From: Annulohypoxylon bovei var. microspora
Taxonomy: Eukaryota > Ascomycota > Sordariomycetes > Xylariales > Hypoxylaceae
DNA length: 64,000 nt
Assembly (NCBI GenBank): GCA_022836615.1
Contig: MU405272.1
Span: 1-64,000, forward strand
Direction: 5' to 3'
The notes beneath the pieces are model-generated. The model saw nothing but the letters and a program-made list of their open reading frames with translations, searched no databases and had not been told where the DNA came from. The position numbers were made by a program, and so were the translations under genes. Below are positions 13,446 to 25,305 of the stretch, piece after piece; the first letter of the stretch is position 1; each line of letters opens with the position of its first letter.

Positions 13446-13467
13446 ACAATACCAATCAAGTAGTACT

Positions 13468-15725
13468 ATGAGTAGGACAATGACTACAGTTGCCCTCCCC
13501 AGACCAGTTCCACCACATCGCTCTTCATCTGGCATCGTCACTTTATCTTCTCCAATAGCTCTCGAAACAATCAACTCCCAACAAGTATCCGGCGCCGCGC
13601 CCACGCCCATTCCAAACAAACATATACCAGTTTGCCCTACCGGTCCAGCACACCAACACGTTCGTGAACCAAATACCCCGCCACCCTCTCCAGGTCGTGA
13701 AGATGAACGTCGGATCCGATCCTCTCTTCTCTATCCTCCAGATAAGTTCGAGCATCTGGAGGCGGGACCGCTCTCTTTATATAAGATCCATACCGCCGAC
13801 TTAGCAGCTTCTTTAGACCATCTCTCTAAACAACCTCTACCAGAACCCTCCCAAGTATTTCCCTGGTTCCATGGATTGCACCCCTGTAACCAGATACAGC
13901 AGACTTTCTTCTCGACAAGGAGTAAACCTATGCGGCAGATACCTAGTTGTTTACGTGGTATCACAGTCGTTAAGGCTGATGGTGATCTATCAACTGCGCG
14001 TTTAAAGGGAGCCATTGCCCCTAATGAATTCATGAACCCTTGTGCTGACGGCGAGTTCATCGAGGTTGATCCAAGACAAGGATTCTCCGTCCGGAATTTC
14101 CAAATCCAGGCTGCTAAAACGGCCATAACTTCCGATATTATCGTGTATGGCGAGGACGCCGGTTTAGTTCGTAAATTGGGATGGGAAATTGCGTCAGCAC
14201 AACATAAATGGCGCAGGAAACACGAAACCCTCCCGAAATACAACACTTTTATCTGTGTTAGTCCATTTAGGGACTTCGAGAAGAAACATGGCAAAATCGT
14301 CTCAATTGACTCGGAGGGTCGCTTGACGGGTGCCGTGGTCGACTTCTTCCACCAAGAGCGATTGGAGATGTATTCGATGACGAAAGCAACCGAAATATCA
14401 CGCAATGTGTTCATGGGACCAACTCCCGAGCCCTCGGGTGAAGAGGAGCAACGGTTTGATGTCCTCATCGAGTGTAGTGACTTGGGTCGACTGAATCCGG
14501 CTGCGCTACAAGCAATTGCTGAAGGTCCCAACGACGACACGAGGCATACTTACCTCGACTTCCCCTCATCTGGAAGTATTCTTCCGCCGACGTGGTCCCA
14601 CGCCGAGGCTGATGGCATCTTGGATACCTGCAAGTGGCTTTGGCACCTCTCGCACGGAACCTTGCCCTCGAAGTTGGATACCGACGTAGACGGCGATTCT
14701 AATATGTCTGATATATCCGAAGCGACCGAAGTCGAGACGAATCGGCCGCGAAAGATTCTAATACATTGTGCTGATGGGTATACCGAGTCAACTATGCTGG
14801 GTATCGCATACTTCAGTTATAGCACCGGTCGACCGATCCCTCAAGCCTGGCTTGAGCTGCATACGATGATGAAACGAAATTTCTTCGCATACCCAACCGA
14901 CGTATCTTTATTAACTTCGATCGCGCCCCGTCTACTCCATGAATCGCCCATGTGTGCGGACAAGAGCCTTTTAGAAATCACGAATCTCGTGAAACATGAG
15001 CCTAAGTGGATCGCGTCTCTCGATGGTTCATTCCCGAGCCGCGTTCTCGATTATATGTACCTAGGCAACCTTGGTCACGCCAATAACCCGGATCTGCTGA
15101 AAGCGATGGGGATCAAGCAGATCCTTAGCGTGGGCGAGACCGCCATGTGGCGCGACGGCGAGCTGGAAGAATGGGGAGAGGACAACGTGCTCGTAGTCGA
15201 GAAGGTCCAGGATAACGGCATTGACCCGTTGACCAAAGAATTTGAGAAGTGCTTGGAATTCATCGGTGTGTATATCCACTTTCGTTTAGCCATCCTCTGG
15301 CCCTAGCGCACGAAGTCGTGATCCGGGGCATTGGGACCTTCCCGAAACGGTGACCTAAATCTCTCGGGACCCGGCAAGCTAACCGGAACCTAACAGATCG
15401 CGGCCGTCTAAATGGCACTGCGACGCTAGTCCACTGCCGAGTGGGCGTATCGCGCAGCGCGACCATTTGCATCGCGGAGGTAATGCGCTCCATGAACCTC
15501 TCGTTCCCACGGGCGTATTGCTTCGTGCGAGCGAGGCGGCTCAACGTGATTATCCAACCCCACCTGAGGTTTGCATATGAGCTCCTCAAGTGGGAGGAGA
15601 TGCTCCAGGTCCGGCGACACCGGGCTGAGAATGCCCACGACGCCGGACGCCCCGTCCGGAGAGAACTGGAATGGGGGGAGATCTCGAGGGAGATCGCGCT
15701 TATGAATCGGCCTTACGCGAGATAA
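13468..15725 (+). CDS. PPS1: PPS1-type dual-specificity protein phosphatase
   Basis: Two exons, 13468-15265 and 15397-15725, give 708 residues. The intron has donor GTGTGT, branch CTAAC near 15380 and acceptor AACAG, and joins in phase as ...FID-RGRLNG. Family role: Tyr/Ser/Thr phosphatase linked in yeast to S-phase control. The C-terminal half holds the catalytic signature HCRVGVSRS (C613, R619), a canonical HCx5R. A second, upstream phosphatase-like module has HCADGYTES (C434), where the essential arginine is replaced by E440, so it is probably a non-catalytic domain. The N-terminal 80 residues are Pro/Ser-rich. I chose ATG 13468 as the first in-frame methionine. An upstream frame could extend the protein if there is a leader intron. 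Confidence 0.88.
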
Positions 15726-17129
15726 TTACTCGTCAGGGGGTGATCCTAATCACTGGCTTACTAGCTTATTCAGCTCAGCCTCTTACCTGAGTGGTGGCAT
15801 CTAACAGCCCGAGTGGCACTTTTCATAAAACGGCCTCGTCGGGGTTTGAGTTGTCGCGCTTAGTCTAGGGGGCAGACTTGGCGCGGGAAGCGACTCTAGC
15901 TACGGCAGGCTGCAGTATTTAACGACGAGAACCAGTGAGGAGTGCAGGACGGAGAAAAGGCGGTGCTTATCGCCCCCTTTTCCGTGCGCACTTACCTGGG
16001 CACCTCGGTTCTCTGGCATGTGGTACATGACATGCATTCATTGTTTTAATTTACGACTAACTACCGGCTTTTTTGGACTATATTTCACCTCGGAGTTGAC
16101 GGGATCGGTGGATGTAAGGGGAGCGATTACATATCTTCGCCTCTAACGACGAGATGACATGACATCCTTTTTGGCATATTTTTGTTCGCGGGTTCCGTCT
16201 GTGTGAGAAAGAGGGATGGGGCCGGAAAACTAGGGGGGCCGCCATATCCGGGTCCTGTTACATCATCAGTTCATCCAGCGGCGCCACGGCGTCGTTATTT
16301 TGGGGTGGCTTTTTTTTTTTTTGCTTATTTTCGATCGTTTTGTTTTTCTCTGTATGGATTTGATGGACGGACGGGTTATCACAAGGTGTCATTGCGAAAG
16401 CCTCATGTTATCTATGATCGTTCGTCTCCTGGACGGGGGAACGGGATACGTTTGAGCTATTGTACGGCTGTAGTGCCGATTGTAGTATCTACCTACATGT
16501 ATGTGATGCGATGGGAACGAGCGACGGGAAATTTTAGGGATTTTTACGGGTTTACGACTTTGGATATCTTCGATAATGAGACTGTTAAGGACATATAAGC
16601 GAGTTGGAGTAGTTGCATCGCTGCTAGCTTTCGCCTGAACCATCGTTTTACTTTTAAATATAGCGATTGATTTTTCATATCGGTTCTTCAGGGGCAAGAC
16701 ATTAGTACATATCAATAACTCGTATTTGGCAGTGAATAATGCCCGACATCTCGTAGCTATGGAACCGAAATAAGCCCGCTTAGACGCCAAACGCTGATGC
16801 AAAACGCAAGAGGCAAGTAGTAAACCACCCGTCGCGAGAAATAACAAATATCCGTCTTCTGTCTGGGGTATGAATTTCGCTCAGCTAGTAAAAACCTCCG
16901 CGGTACAGGGACAAGGTCAACTAGATTAAAAACGAAGAAGGGTTAGAAGAAGAAAAACAAACAAAGATTCAGCGCAAACCACCCTTCCCCCTTCCCCGAT
17001 GCCTTAACGCCTCCCAGATGCCCATTCTTCCGACGGCGTCGCCCAGCAGTTCAGGAGCAGCCATCCCGAACCCTCGAGCCACACCCCTTCATCACCGTCG
17101 TCTTCGTCTTCCTCATTATACATGCCGCT
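15726..17129. other. Convergent intergenic region, PPS1 to ATG18
   Basis: The 3' ends of PPS1 (+) and ATG18 (-) face each other across this 1.4 kb. It contains a T-run at 16308-16322. A 138-codon frame at 16182-16598 begins with a non-ATG codon and shows no domain. I see no RNA gene or repeat. Confidence 0.5.
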
Positions 17130-18647
17130 CTACGGTCCGTAGTTGGAGGCATCGAGCTTATCATCGCTGTCGAGGACCCTGTAGTGAGGTAAATAAATAC
17201 AGGTGGTTAGCCCAATCAGATCTCGTATAGAGAGAACAGATGATCTGCTGGTGGTACATACGAAAACTGCTTAACTAGATAGCCCTCTCCACCTTGCTCC
17301 ATGTCGATGTTGAACACGTAGAAGCCGCCGTCGCTCGTGACAACCATCACCTGCGGGCTGCTGCTACTCATAGCCACGACGCTGCGTAGTTGTTGGCCGC
17401 TGGCTAATGCGCCGGGGCGCGGCGTCGCGGACGTGCTCTTGGGTATCTTGATGTACGCGAAGTCGCGCAGGGGCTCCCACATCTCCGTCACGGTCTGCGG
17501 CAGGTAGTTGCCCACAACGCCGGCGACGCTTCGGCCCATAAGCTGCGACGACCGGCGGATCATGCTGCTGAACGATCCGCTATGCCTCGGGCGGTTTACT
17601 AACGGGGGGTTAGGCGGTGGCGGTGCCGCGAGGTCCGCTACGTCGCTGCGCGGAGAACCTGTCGCGCTGTTAGGCGAGTCGTTACCACTGTCGTAACTGC
17701 GACTGCGAGACCAGCGATCTGTCCTAGGGGAGCCGGGCCCCTGCGTCTCAGTGGAGTTGCTATTATTGGGTCCCGGCTGCTGGAGACGGAATATGTGTAC
17801 GGTATCGGATGTGGAAGATACGCAGAGAAGCGAGCTAGCCATGTTAAAAGACATGCTGTAGATTGTGCTAGGATACGTGCCACGCCGGAACTGGAAGAGT
17901 TTCTGGCCCCTAGGTACCGAGAATACCCTTATAATTGTTCCCGTCTCACTCGCTGTTGCTAGCAAATTTCCTTCGTTGTTGAGTGCGATACACGATAAAG
18001 GAGAACGGTGTGCCTCGATGACGTTAACAGCCTTCAGGGTTAATGTGTCATAAATGAGCACATCCCCTGACGTTACGGGAGCGTAGAGCGAAGCTGGAGG
18101 CGCATGCGACGGTCGTTTATCTTGCGTATCGTCTCGAGGTTTGGGCAAAGGATAAGCTAGGAAGCAATGCTCGGAAGACGGGGAGAGAGCGCAGACAGCA
18201 CCGGGATTCGGAGAAGTGGCGATATTGGTGAGGAGAGACATGTTGGCTATGTCATATAGGTAGATTTCGTCTTCGAGCACGACAGCTAGTCGTTTACGGT
18301 TTAGGCGGACAGCTAATACGGCGGACGGAAAGGTGAGTTCGCATATAACGGATGCACGTTTCGTGTTCTGTATTATTAAGTGGCGAGGAGAGAGGACGAG
18401 AGCAACGAGTGAGGTGGAGAAGAGCATTTCGATAATCGCGATGTTGCCATCGTCGCTACTGAAGATTTTAGAAAAGGGATCTGTGTGGTAAATGCGAAAT
18501 CCTCTCGAAGTGCCTGAAGTTGTTAGCTGCCTGTATGGAATGATATACTACTAGGAGCAAAGGGCGATAATGGAGAGTCGACATACCGACAGCTAGGCAG
18601 CTGTGGTCTTGGTTGAAGGTAATGAAGTTAAGAGCCGGGTTCGACAT
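17130..18647 (-). CDS. ATG18: Autophagy protein Atg18 (PROPPIN WD40)
   Basis: Three exons on the minus strand: 18587-18647, 17262-18513 and 17130-17178; 453 residues. Introns have GTATGT donors and CTTCAG / CTACAG acceptors, and both keep phase. The product is a seven-bladed beta-propeller that binds PI3P and PI(3,5)P2 and works with Atg2 in autophagosome formation and vacuole shape. The diagnostic lipid-binding motif is LFQFRRGTYPS, with FRRG at about 229-232. Blades start from MSNPALNFITFNQDHSCLAV, and the protein ends VKQFSVLDSDDKLDASN, a tail usual for the family. A Ser/Gly-rich insert (about 275-345) corresponds to the variable loop of blade 6. The tiny first and last exons are missed by simple ORF calls. 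Confidence 0.95.
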
Positions 18648-19682
18648 GGCTAAGACCTCTCGCTAGATTATTCTCGACTGAAAGTGCGAAGTATGATTGC
18701 AACGTAGACGGAGTCCTTCAACGTAGAATAAACGCGACAGTCCTGTCTCAAGTTTGTAATACAGCTAGTTGAAAGTTCAAGGCCTTTCCCGGCTAAGAGG
18801 ATCTGGTGATTGTGTACCGAAGCTAAAGCCTAACGTAGAACATATACAAGGGAATGTCTACTATGTATGTCTAGGTACGTTACCGCCGTCTCGATTCGAG
18901 TTTGATTTTCCGATTCATGACAAAGAAAAAACGGTGAGTCGGGATAAAGTAGGAGCTGTATTCATGAATATGGTAATAATTAGCAAAAGCTGAGATATCA
19001 AATAGCTTACGTAGCTGAGGTGAAGCTAAACTTGCTAAGGCTTCACAAATAAATTCGAGGCAAGGGTTAGGTGTTGGGATAAAGAGATTAATGATAGTAG
19101 GTACTAGGTCCTTAAAAAAAAATACGAGGGGGTTGGAGACTTGGAGTTTGTACACCGGGTGGGGTGGAAAGACCGTTGAAATCATCAATCAGATGCCACT
19201 GTCAGGCGGGGTATTACCGGGTACAATCTCATTGTAACACTGCATCCATGTCGCTAACTTTGCGCGGTATTGCACTGTAGCTTCGGGAGCTTGGACCTTT
19301 TTGACGCGGCTTAGGTCCCGTGCCAAATGCTAAACCCTTGCGCTGATCGCCCGCCGCATGCCCTATAATTATGTACATAGGTACCTACAATACTTACCTA
19401 AACCAGCTTGCGCCACAACTGATCAAGTCTCGATGTTATCACAATTTTTATTTTTTAATCGTCTAGCCTTTTTGTCCTATATCTTCCTCGGTACAATGCT
19501 GAGGCTTCGATGCGACAATATTAGTTTATGAGAATGATGTTTCATTTTAGAATATCAAAGATGACTTCTAGAGACAGATTATATACCAATTCATAAGATC
19601 CTTCCTGTCATTTCACTTCTCAACGGCCTACTACTATAAGTTCATACTGAGACCATACTCTCATCACTCTCCTTCAGCCAAG
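18648..19682. other. Divergent promoter region, ATG18 / TYW4
   Basis: The two genes are transcribed away from each other over 1.03 kb. It contains a perfect 10-base palindrome TAGGTACCTA at 19378-19387, one of several ACCT/AGGT palindromes in the window. The small open frames at 18769-19188 have no recognisable content. A T-rich stretch lies at 19440-19470. Confidence 0.5.
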
Positions 19683-22600
19683 ATGTCTCCTACTCCTGGT
19701 AAAAAGGCTCAACAAGGTCTTGGCCGTTTAACGAAACAACGAGCTCTAGACGACTTGGTCATGGCTGTATGTATTGCCTAACCAAGCTTACCTGATCTAC
19801 ACAACACAATTCGTTCCTTTCTAATCTACTTACATTAAGACGAATAGTAGTAGTATAGTATCTAAGAGGAGCGTGGAACGCATATACTATCCTGACGAGC
19901 CTCACTTCTTTCGGTTCTTTGTGAAGAAATTCCAACGACGAGCTCCCCTGATCAATCGAGGTTACTATATTCGATTACACGTAATTGATGTTGCTGTCCG
20001 TCGGTTCCTCGAAAGGCCTTCAGAAAAAAAGAAGGTAGTCATAAATCTCGGCTGCGGAAGGTGAGATTTTATCTTGTCTACCACCATATTTAACTTACCC
20101 CTGACCTCTGCTAGTGATGTGCTCCCATGGCAATGTATGACGAGATACCCGGATAAGTGTCAAAATGTAAAATTCGTGGACATTGATTTCCCCGACTTAA
20201 TAGAGAAGAAGTGTCGAGTTGTCCAGGAAACTCCAGAGCTCAACTCTCTATTAACCGGGTTGAAGACCAATGTGGGAAATCATGTACAACTACAAAGCGA
20301 TCAATATGTCGAGATCGGATGTGACCTGCGTCGCATCTCCGATATAGAACAGGCACTCTCAACCGTAGTTTATATTGCTGACTGCGAGTTCATGTTCGTG
20401 GCTGAAGTCTCCATCACCTATATGGAGACCGAAGGTGCAGATTCAGTCATCAAATGGGCTAGTACTCTCGGACAAGGTAAGTGGCCTGCTCATGTGAATC
20501 TACGTCTATTGACTTAGGCTAACCGGACTAGCTGAGTTTTGCTTGCTCGAACAAATCATTCCAGATGGCGAGGATCATCCATTTGCGCAGACCATGTTAG
20601 CTCATTTCGAGAAGTTAAAGACACCCCTGAAATCTGTCTTCACTTACCCAACCCTCGATTCTCAACGGGATCGTTTTACTAGCCGGGGCTGGTCACAGGT
20701 TGACGTCAATTCCCTTTGGCATATATGGTGTAGCGAACAGTGGCTACCGGCAGACGAGAGAAGAAAGCTTGACGCCATTGAGCTTGAACCTTTTGATGAG
20801 TGGGAAGAATTTGTACTTTTTGCTGGGCATTACTGCGTGGTTATCGCGAAGGCTGATCCAGCGAGTTTAACGATACCTAGCAGCTTAAAAAATGTGCAGG
20901 ACCTTCAGATCCCGATGGCACCCCTGAGCGCAGACTTCAGCGAATACTCTGGTACTCGAGGTCAACGTCGATTCGGTGCCGCGATGAGGCTGAAGAATAA
21001 TCTGGGAGAGGAGTTCCTAGCTAACACATTTGGGTCTGGGACGAATACTCGATTAAGGTCATATGATCTTTATGAAAAGGAATTGCCTCTTCAAGATGTC
21101 ACAACCCATCACGTAGGCCCTAGTGGTCGTATGTGTCACACCATGACAGACTTGGGCGATCAAAGAAGTCTACTCGTAGGTGGCAGGACTTCCCCATCAA
21201 GCCCACTGCGGGATTGCTGGCTCTTCGATAAGAGAGTTAACACATGGCAACGGGTAGACGATCTCCCATTACCCATTTATCGACATGAGATAACAAGACT
21301 CGGCAATTCCAATATGGCACTTCTGATTGGAGGTAAATCCGGATCGTCGACAATTTTCGATGGATGTCTTCTTTATTCGCCAAGTTCTGGCTGGATTGAG
21401 TGTGAAATCTTAGGGTCAAACTATACACCAATTTTCGGTGGCCTTTTGGCTAGTCTCCATAAAGCAACCCGGTCCTCGACAAGTGATGGCGTTCAATTTA
21501 CCGGCGTTCTGATAGGAGGTATCTCTCAAGAGGGTATTATTGCTAGTCAAATCTTACGATGGGTCTTGGTGCTTCCGGAAAATGGCAAGGCTACAATTTC
21601 ATTCACGACTCTATCGGATGTAGAGAAACCCGACTCTTCGGATCGAGATGTAAATAGCATCAATCATCCCGATGGCCTAATCAACCGCTTTGGTGCCACA
21701 GGCTTTGTTTCCTCCGAAGGGCATCTGAGCATGATCGGAGGAATAATCGCAGATGGCATAGTTACACGAGATATCGATGTCCTGGTCATAGACATCTCTG
21801 GCGCGCATTATAAAATTATTTCGACTTTCCGTATAGCAGCCATCCCTCGGCCACTATTAATAGGAGTATCGACTGAATTGGCTGATGATAATCAATTGGT
21901 CATCATGGGTGGTGGAGCTACATGTTTCTCTATGGGGACATTCTGGAACCGCGGCTGCTATACACTACAGTACAATCACGCGGATCCTGTACATACGCTA
22001 CCACTAAGCAATAGAAGAATATGGAAACATTCAAGAATTGTCGAGCTCACTGAAGAAACAAAATGCCAAGATGCCTCATCTTCATTACATAACGAGCAAG
22101 TCGCAGTTAAAGTTGATATACCTAGGATTCAGATCAGTACAGCAGCTGCATTCTTAGCAGTACTGAAAGCCGGAAAACCAGTAGTCATCGAAGGAGGAAA
22201 TCTGGGAAGCTGTGTTCATAGTTGGTCATCGGATTACATCGTGGAGCAACTTGGCTTTGATAGAAAGGTAATAATTACCCAGGCTCCTCATTCTCTCCTA
22301 TCTAACTAACTAAGTCGCTAGATCGTCGTTCACGAAGCCAATAGCTCCAAGATGGATTTTAATAGCAAGAATTTCGCCTATGTTACGAAGAGTTTCGGAA
22401 ATACGATGAAGGAGATTGAAAAGGGCCACAAATTATATTTGCGTGCTCTTTCAGAGGATCATCCGACTGATCAACCAGCTAATATCAAGGCGGATTTTCC
22501 TCAATTAGCAGATGACTTCCAACTCCCTGATACATTATCATTCGTGAAAGAAAACGAATTCAGTTCCGTACTACGGATTACCGGGCCAGTTAACATGTGG

Positions 22601-23251
22601 TTACATTACGACGTAAGAAAACTCGGGAATCAAACGTGGGTATAATTGACTAACGCTGTAGCAGGTTATGGCGAACGTATATTGCCAAATAGTAGGATCC
22701 AAGAGGTTCATCCTATTTCCACCCTCAGATGTCACTCGGCTTTCATTTGCCCCAGGCTCATCGAGCTCGAGTATTGACGTATTCTCCGAACTTAAATCGC
22801 CATCTCTAGCCGGGACACATCCTCACGAAGCTGTGCTCAAACCGGGAGATATACTATTTCTCCCTCCTCTTTGGTTACACACTGCTACCCCGCTGAGTAA
22901 TCTAGGAGTTGCTATCAACGTCTTCTTCCGGAACCTCGAGAATGGCTACTCACCCGGGAGAGATGTGTATGGAAACCGAGACCTTGTGGCTGTCAGTATT
23001 CGATTTAATTCACCGTTTTTAAAATGAGTCTTCTGAGGAACTCTATTTCTGAGAAGTCCCTTTGCAGATTTAATTTCTTAAAATTCTTATATGATAATTA
23101 CCGACAATTACTGACCTTGTCTCTACAGTACGAAAAGGGTCGAGTTGATGTTACAAAAATCGCGAATGGCTTTAATAAACTGCCACTCGATATGAGGGAC
23201 TTTTATATCAAGCGATTGGCGGATGAACTCGCTCAGAAAGTCCTCGACTAA
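19683..23251 (+). CDS. PPM2: tRNA wybutosine-synthesizing protein 4 (LCM methyltransferase, kelch, JmjC)
   Basis: Seven exons: 19683-19766, 19840-20060, 20115-20476, 20532-22267, 22322-22612, 22665-22991, 23129-23251; 1047 residues, all junctions in phase. The family completes wybutosine at G37 of tRNA-Phe by SAM-dependent carboxymethylation and methoxycarbonylation. The N-terminal third is a leucine-carboxyl-methyltransferase fold with the SAM motif VVINLGCGSD (about 95-103). Kelch-like repeats with repeated GG cores follow (about 420-740). The C-terminus is a JmjC-type cupin with WLHYD (H896, D898), CQIVGSKRFILFPP and LWLHTATP (H970). Introns are 52-137 bases. The sixth donor is the weaker GTCAGT at 22992, chosen because it restores DLVAYEKGR. 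Alternative: a retained last intron would truncate the protein. Confidence 0.93.
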
Positions 23252-23466
23252 GAAGCGATCCTAAATGATCGCCTTTCTAGGAAACAATCATCAATTTATA
23301 TGCAAATCATATATAAGATGCCCACTAGATACCTAGGACCTAGTATTAAGCCTAAGTCCCTATCATCTTGCTTCGTTGCCTCTGCGACAATCCTTGATTC
23401 CCTAAACACCTATCCAAACTGCTTATTTCCAACATTTGAATATTGTTGCTCGTCCCACTCCCCAAC

Positions 23467-24795
23467 TTAAACCATTATCGGGATGGGATTTGGACCCACT
23501 GGAGGAGCGGATGAGGCAATGTTGGCTTGATGCATAGTTCGAGGTCCGTATGAAGCTGGATAGTCAATCGCCGTGTGGAACATCTGGTAGTTGGCCCACA
23601 TAACGATATCCCCCTCCTCTAGACTTGGAATCAAGATATACTCTGGCTTCAATACCCTCTCCTGGATATTCTTTAACAACTTTCTGATCTCCACGACGTC
23701 CTCGATTATTCTAGGCTCTTCTGTTGGGGATGAGCGAACGAATAACTTCCTCGCGCAGATTCCGTGGACTTGGAATGCTTTCTCGCCTGTCACGGGATTT
23801 ACCCAGACCATAGGATATGTTTTCACTTCACTTGGGTCAAAGTCGCCTAGATCCTCAAGATTCTTCTCCTTGCCCTGGCTCACGAGGCCGAGGCCGTTAG
23901 AGTTGCCTTTACAATCGCCTATCCACATATACTGATTACAAAAATTAGCACCAGTCCTAAATCTTTGGGTCGTAGCAGCCAACATACCGGATGGGGCGCA
24001 TATTCGACCCAGCTATGGTCAGCCATGTTCTTCTCGTCTTCCGTCATCATTTCGTACATCTGAACATTGCTGATGAACGCGGTTAGGCCAGGTTCTACCT
24101 TCATGCTAAGATCAGAGCCGTCGTCCCACCGAACGTTGACTTCAGGCTCGGTAGGTCGCTTTATACAACGCAGAGTAGTGAACCACGCCGGGTCTCTCGC
24201 ATACAATGGCGCGTCCATATGCCAGCGCTGAAATCGAACATTTCCTGCGTTAAATTCCTCTTCTGGTAACTCCTTTCCATGCCAGTCATGGGAGAGGGGC
24301 TTGGTAATCGTCTTGTTCTTGATGCCATAATGGTCTTCTCCTTGAAAGCCTTTTCCGATAAGACGGACGTTTTCGGCACCTGGAATGCCTACAACCTCGC
24401 GGTGTTTCTCGTTTACTATTAGAATTGATTTTCTGGGATTAAGGAGCTTGGGTCACTTACGGAAAGAAGACCACCTTTGCTATTGAAAGTCTTCATGTCA
24501 CCATGAGAGTGAACCTGGAGCGCATTGGGATCGAAACGTGCTACGAGCTCCCACTGTTTCACCGGCGCGAGATCTTTCTGTCCTTTGACTACGATGACTT
24601 TGTGGACCCATATAGCATCGGATAGATGGCGGACATCGGCATCTGACTCGGTTGAACATTAAAATTCATTATTTGATAGAAGACTCGCTCACCACTGATA
24701 TCGCTCAAGTCCAGGCCAGTCACAGTCGCACCATAGTCGTGTTTCATGGGCGTGGTCGTAAAGCTCGCCTCTGCACTTAAAGCGCTTGGGGACAT
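23467..24795 (-). CDS. xanA: XanA-like Fe(II)/2-oxoglutarate-dependent xanthine dioxygenase
   Basis: Four exons (-): 24693-24795, 24461-24642, 23988-24407, 23467-23931; 389 residues. It belongs to the TauD/TfdA fold. The HxD iron motif is RWHMD (H158, D160), the distal histidine is in NYQMFHTAIDYP (H354), and the 2-oxoglutarate arginine is in GPRTMHQAN (R366). DHYGIKNKTITKPLSH is a block I associate with the fungal XanA branch, which hydroxylates xanthine to uric acid. K131, and Q370 and N372 four and six residues after the arginine, match the spacing I recall for XanA substrate residues; one acidic residue I recall in XanA (D138) is not conserved. The third-exon acceptor is uncertain: CGAG at 24408-24410 keeps the frame, whereas TAG just upstream would create a stop. 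A taurine/sulfonate dioxygenase is the alternative. It is divergent from the deaminase at 25306. Confidence 0.82.
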
Positions 24796-25305
24796 TTTGA
24801 AGTCTTTCAAATATATCCTACGCTAGCCTATCGATCTACAACGATTTACAGCTGTAGATTTAGAAAGAGTATTTCGTTAGCGTGGAGGAGATGCTTGATA
24901 TAGTTTATCCTCGGCCTTGATATGCTCTATCCCCAACATGCATAGATAGATATCGATCGGAGACGGCCGCTGATAGGCATCGTCGGACCCCTGCAGCGCC
25001 TCGATGCAGTATCAAGACAAGGGCGGGGCTCTCCATTGGAGGCCGAATTCCAATAGCTATCGAAACAGTACAGATAATTTCCTCCCCATTTCCACGTCTG
25101 TATCCATCGTAAGAATATGGGTGGCTGGTATCTTGATTTACGGTTGATAGTCGTGACGTACAGTATATATAGAGCTATCGCTCTTTTAAGTACTATGTAC
25201 TTAGGATGATTCACTATTTATAATAAAAAAACTGCAGTCTTCACGACATACGTAATTCTTCAAATCTAGGTACCTAATTAAATACGAATTCAATACTAAA
25301 ACGTG
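24796..25305. promoter_or_regulatory. Shared divergent promoter, xanthine dioxygenase / deaminase
   Basis: 510 bases separate two start codons. There are several HGATAR-type sites (AGATAG near 24945, TGATAG near 24972, AGATAA near 25070), the target of nitrogen-regulatory GATA factors such as AreA/NIT2. At 24957-24970 the sequence TCGG-N6-CCGC differs by one base from the purine-activator UaY consensus TCGG-N6-CCGA. A TATA-like run, TATATATAG, is at about 25163. Sites are seen by eye; use is inference. Confidence 0.45.

Noticed and set aside
13731..14540. 269-codon minus-strand frame inside PPS1
   Set aside because: It lies antisense to a well supported phosphatase exon, has no domain, and is explained by codon bias of the sense strand.
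16182..16598. 138-codon frame between PPS1 and ATG18
   Set aside because: Begins with a non-ATG codon, includes a poly-Phe run from a T-tract, and shows no recognisable motif.
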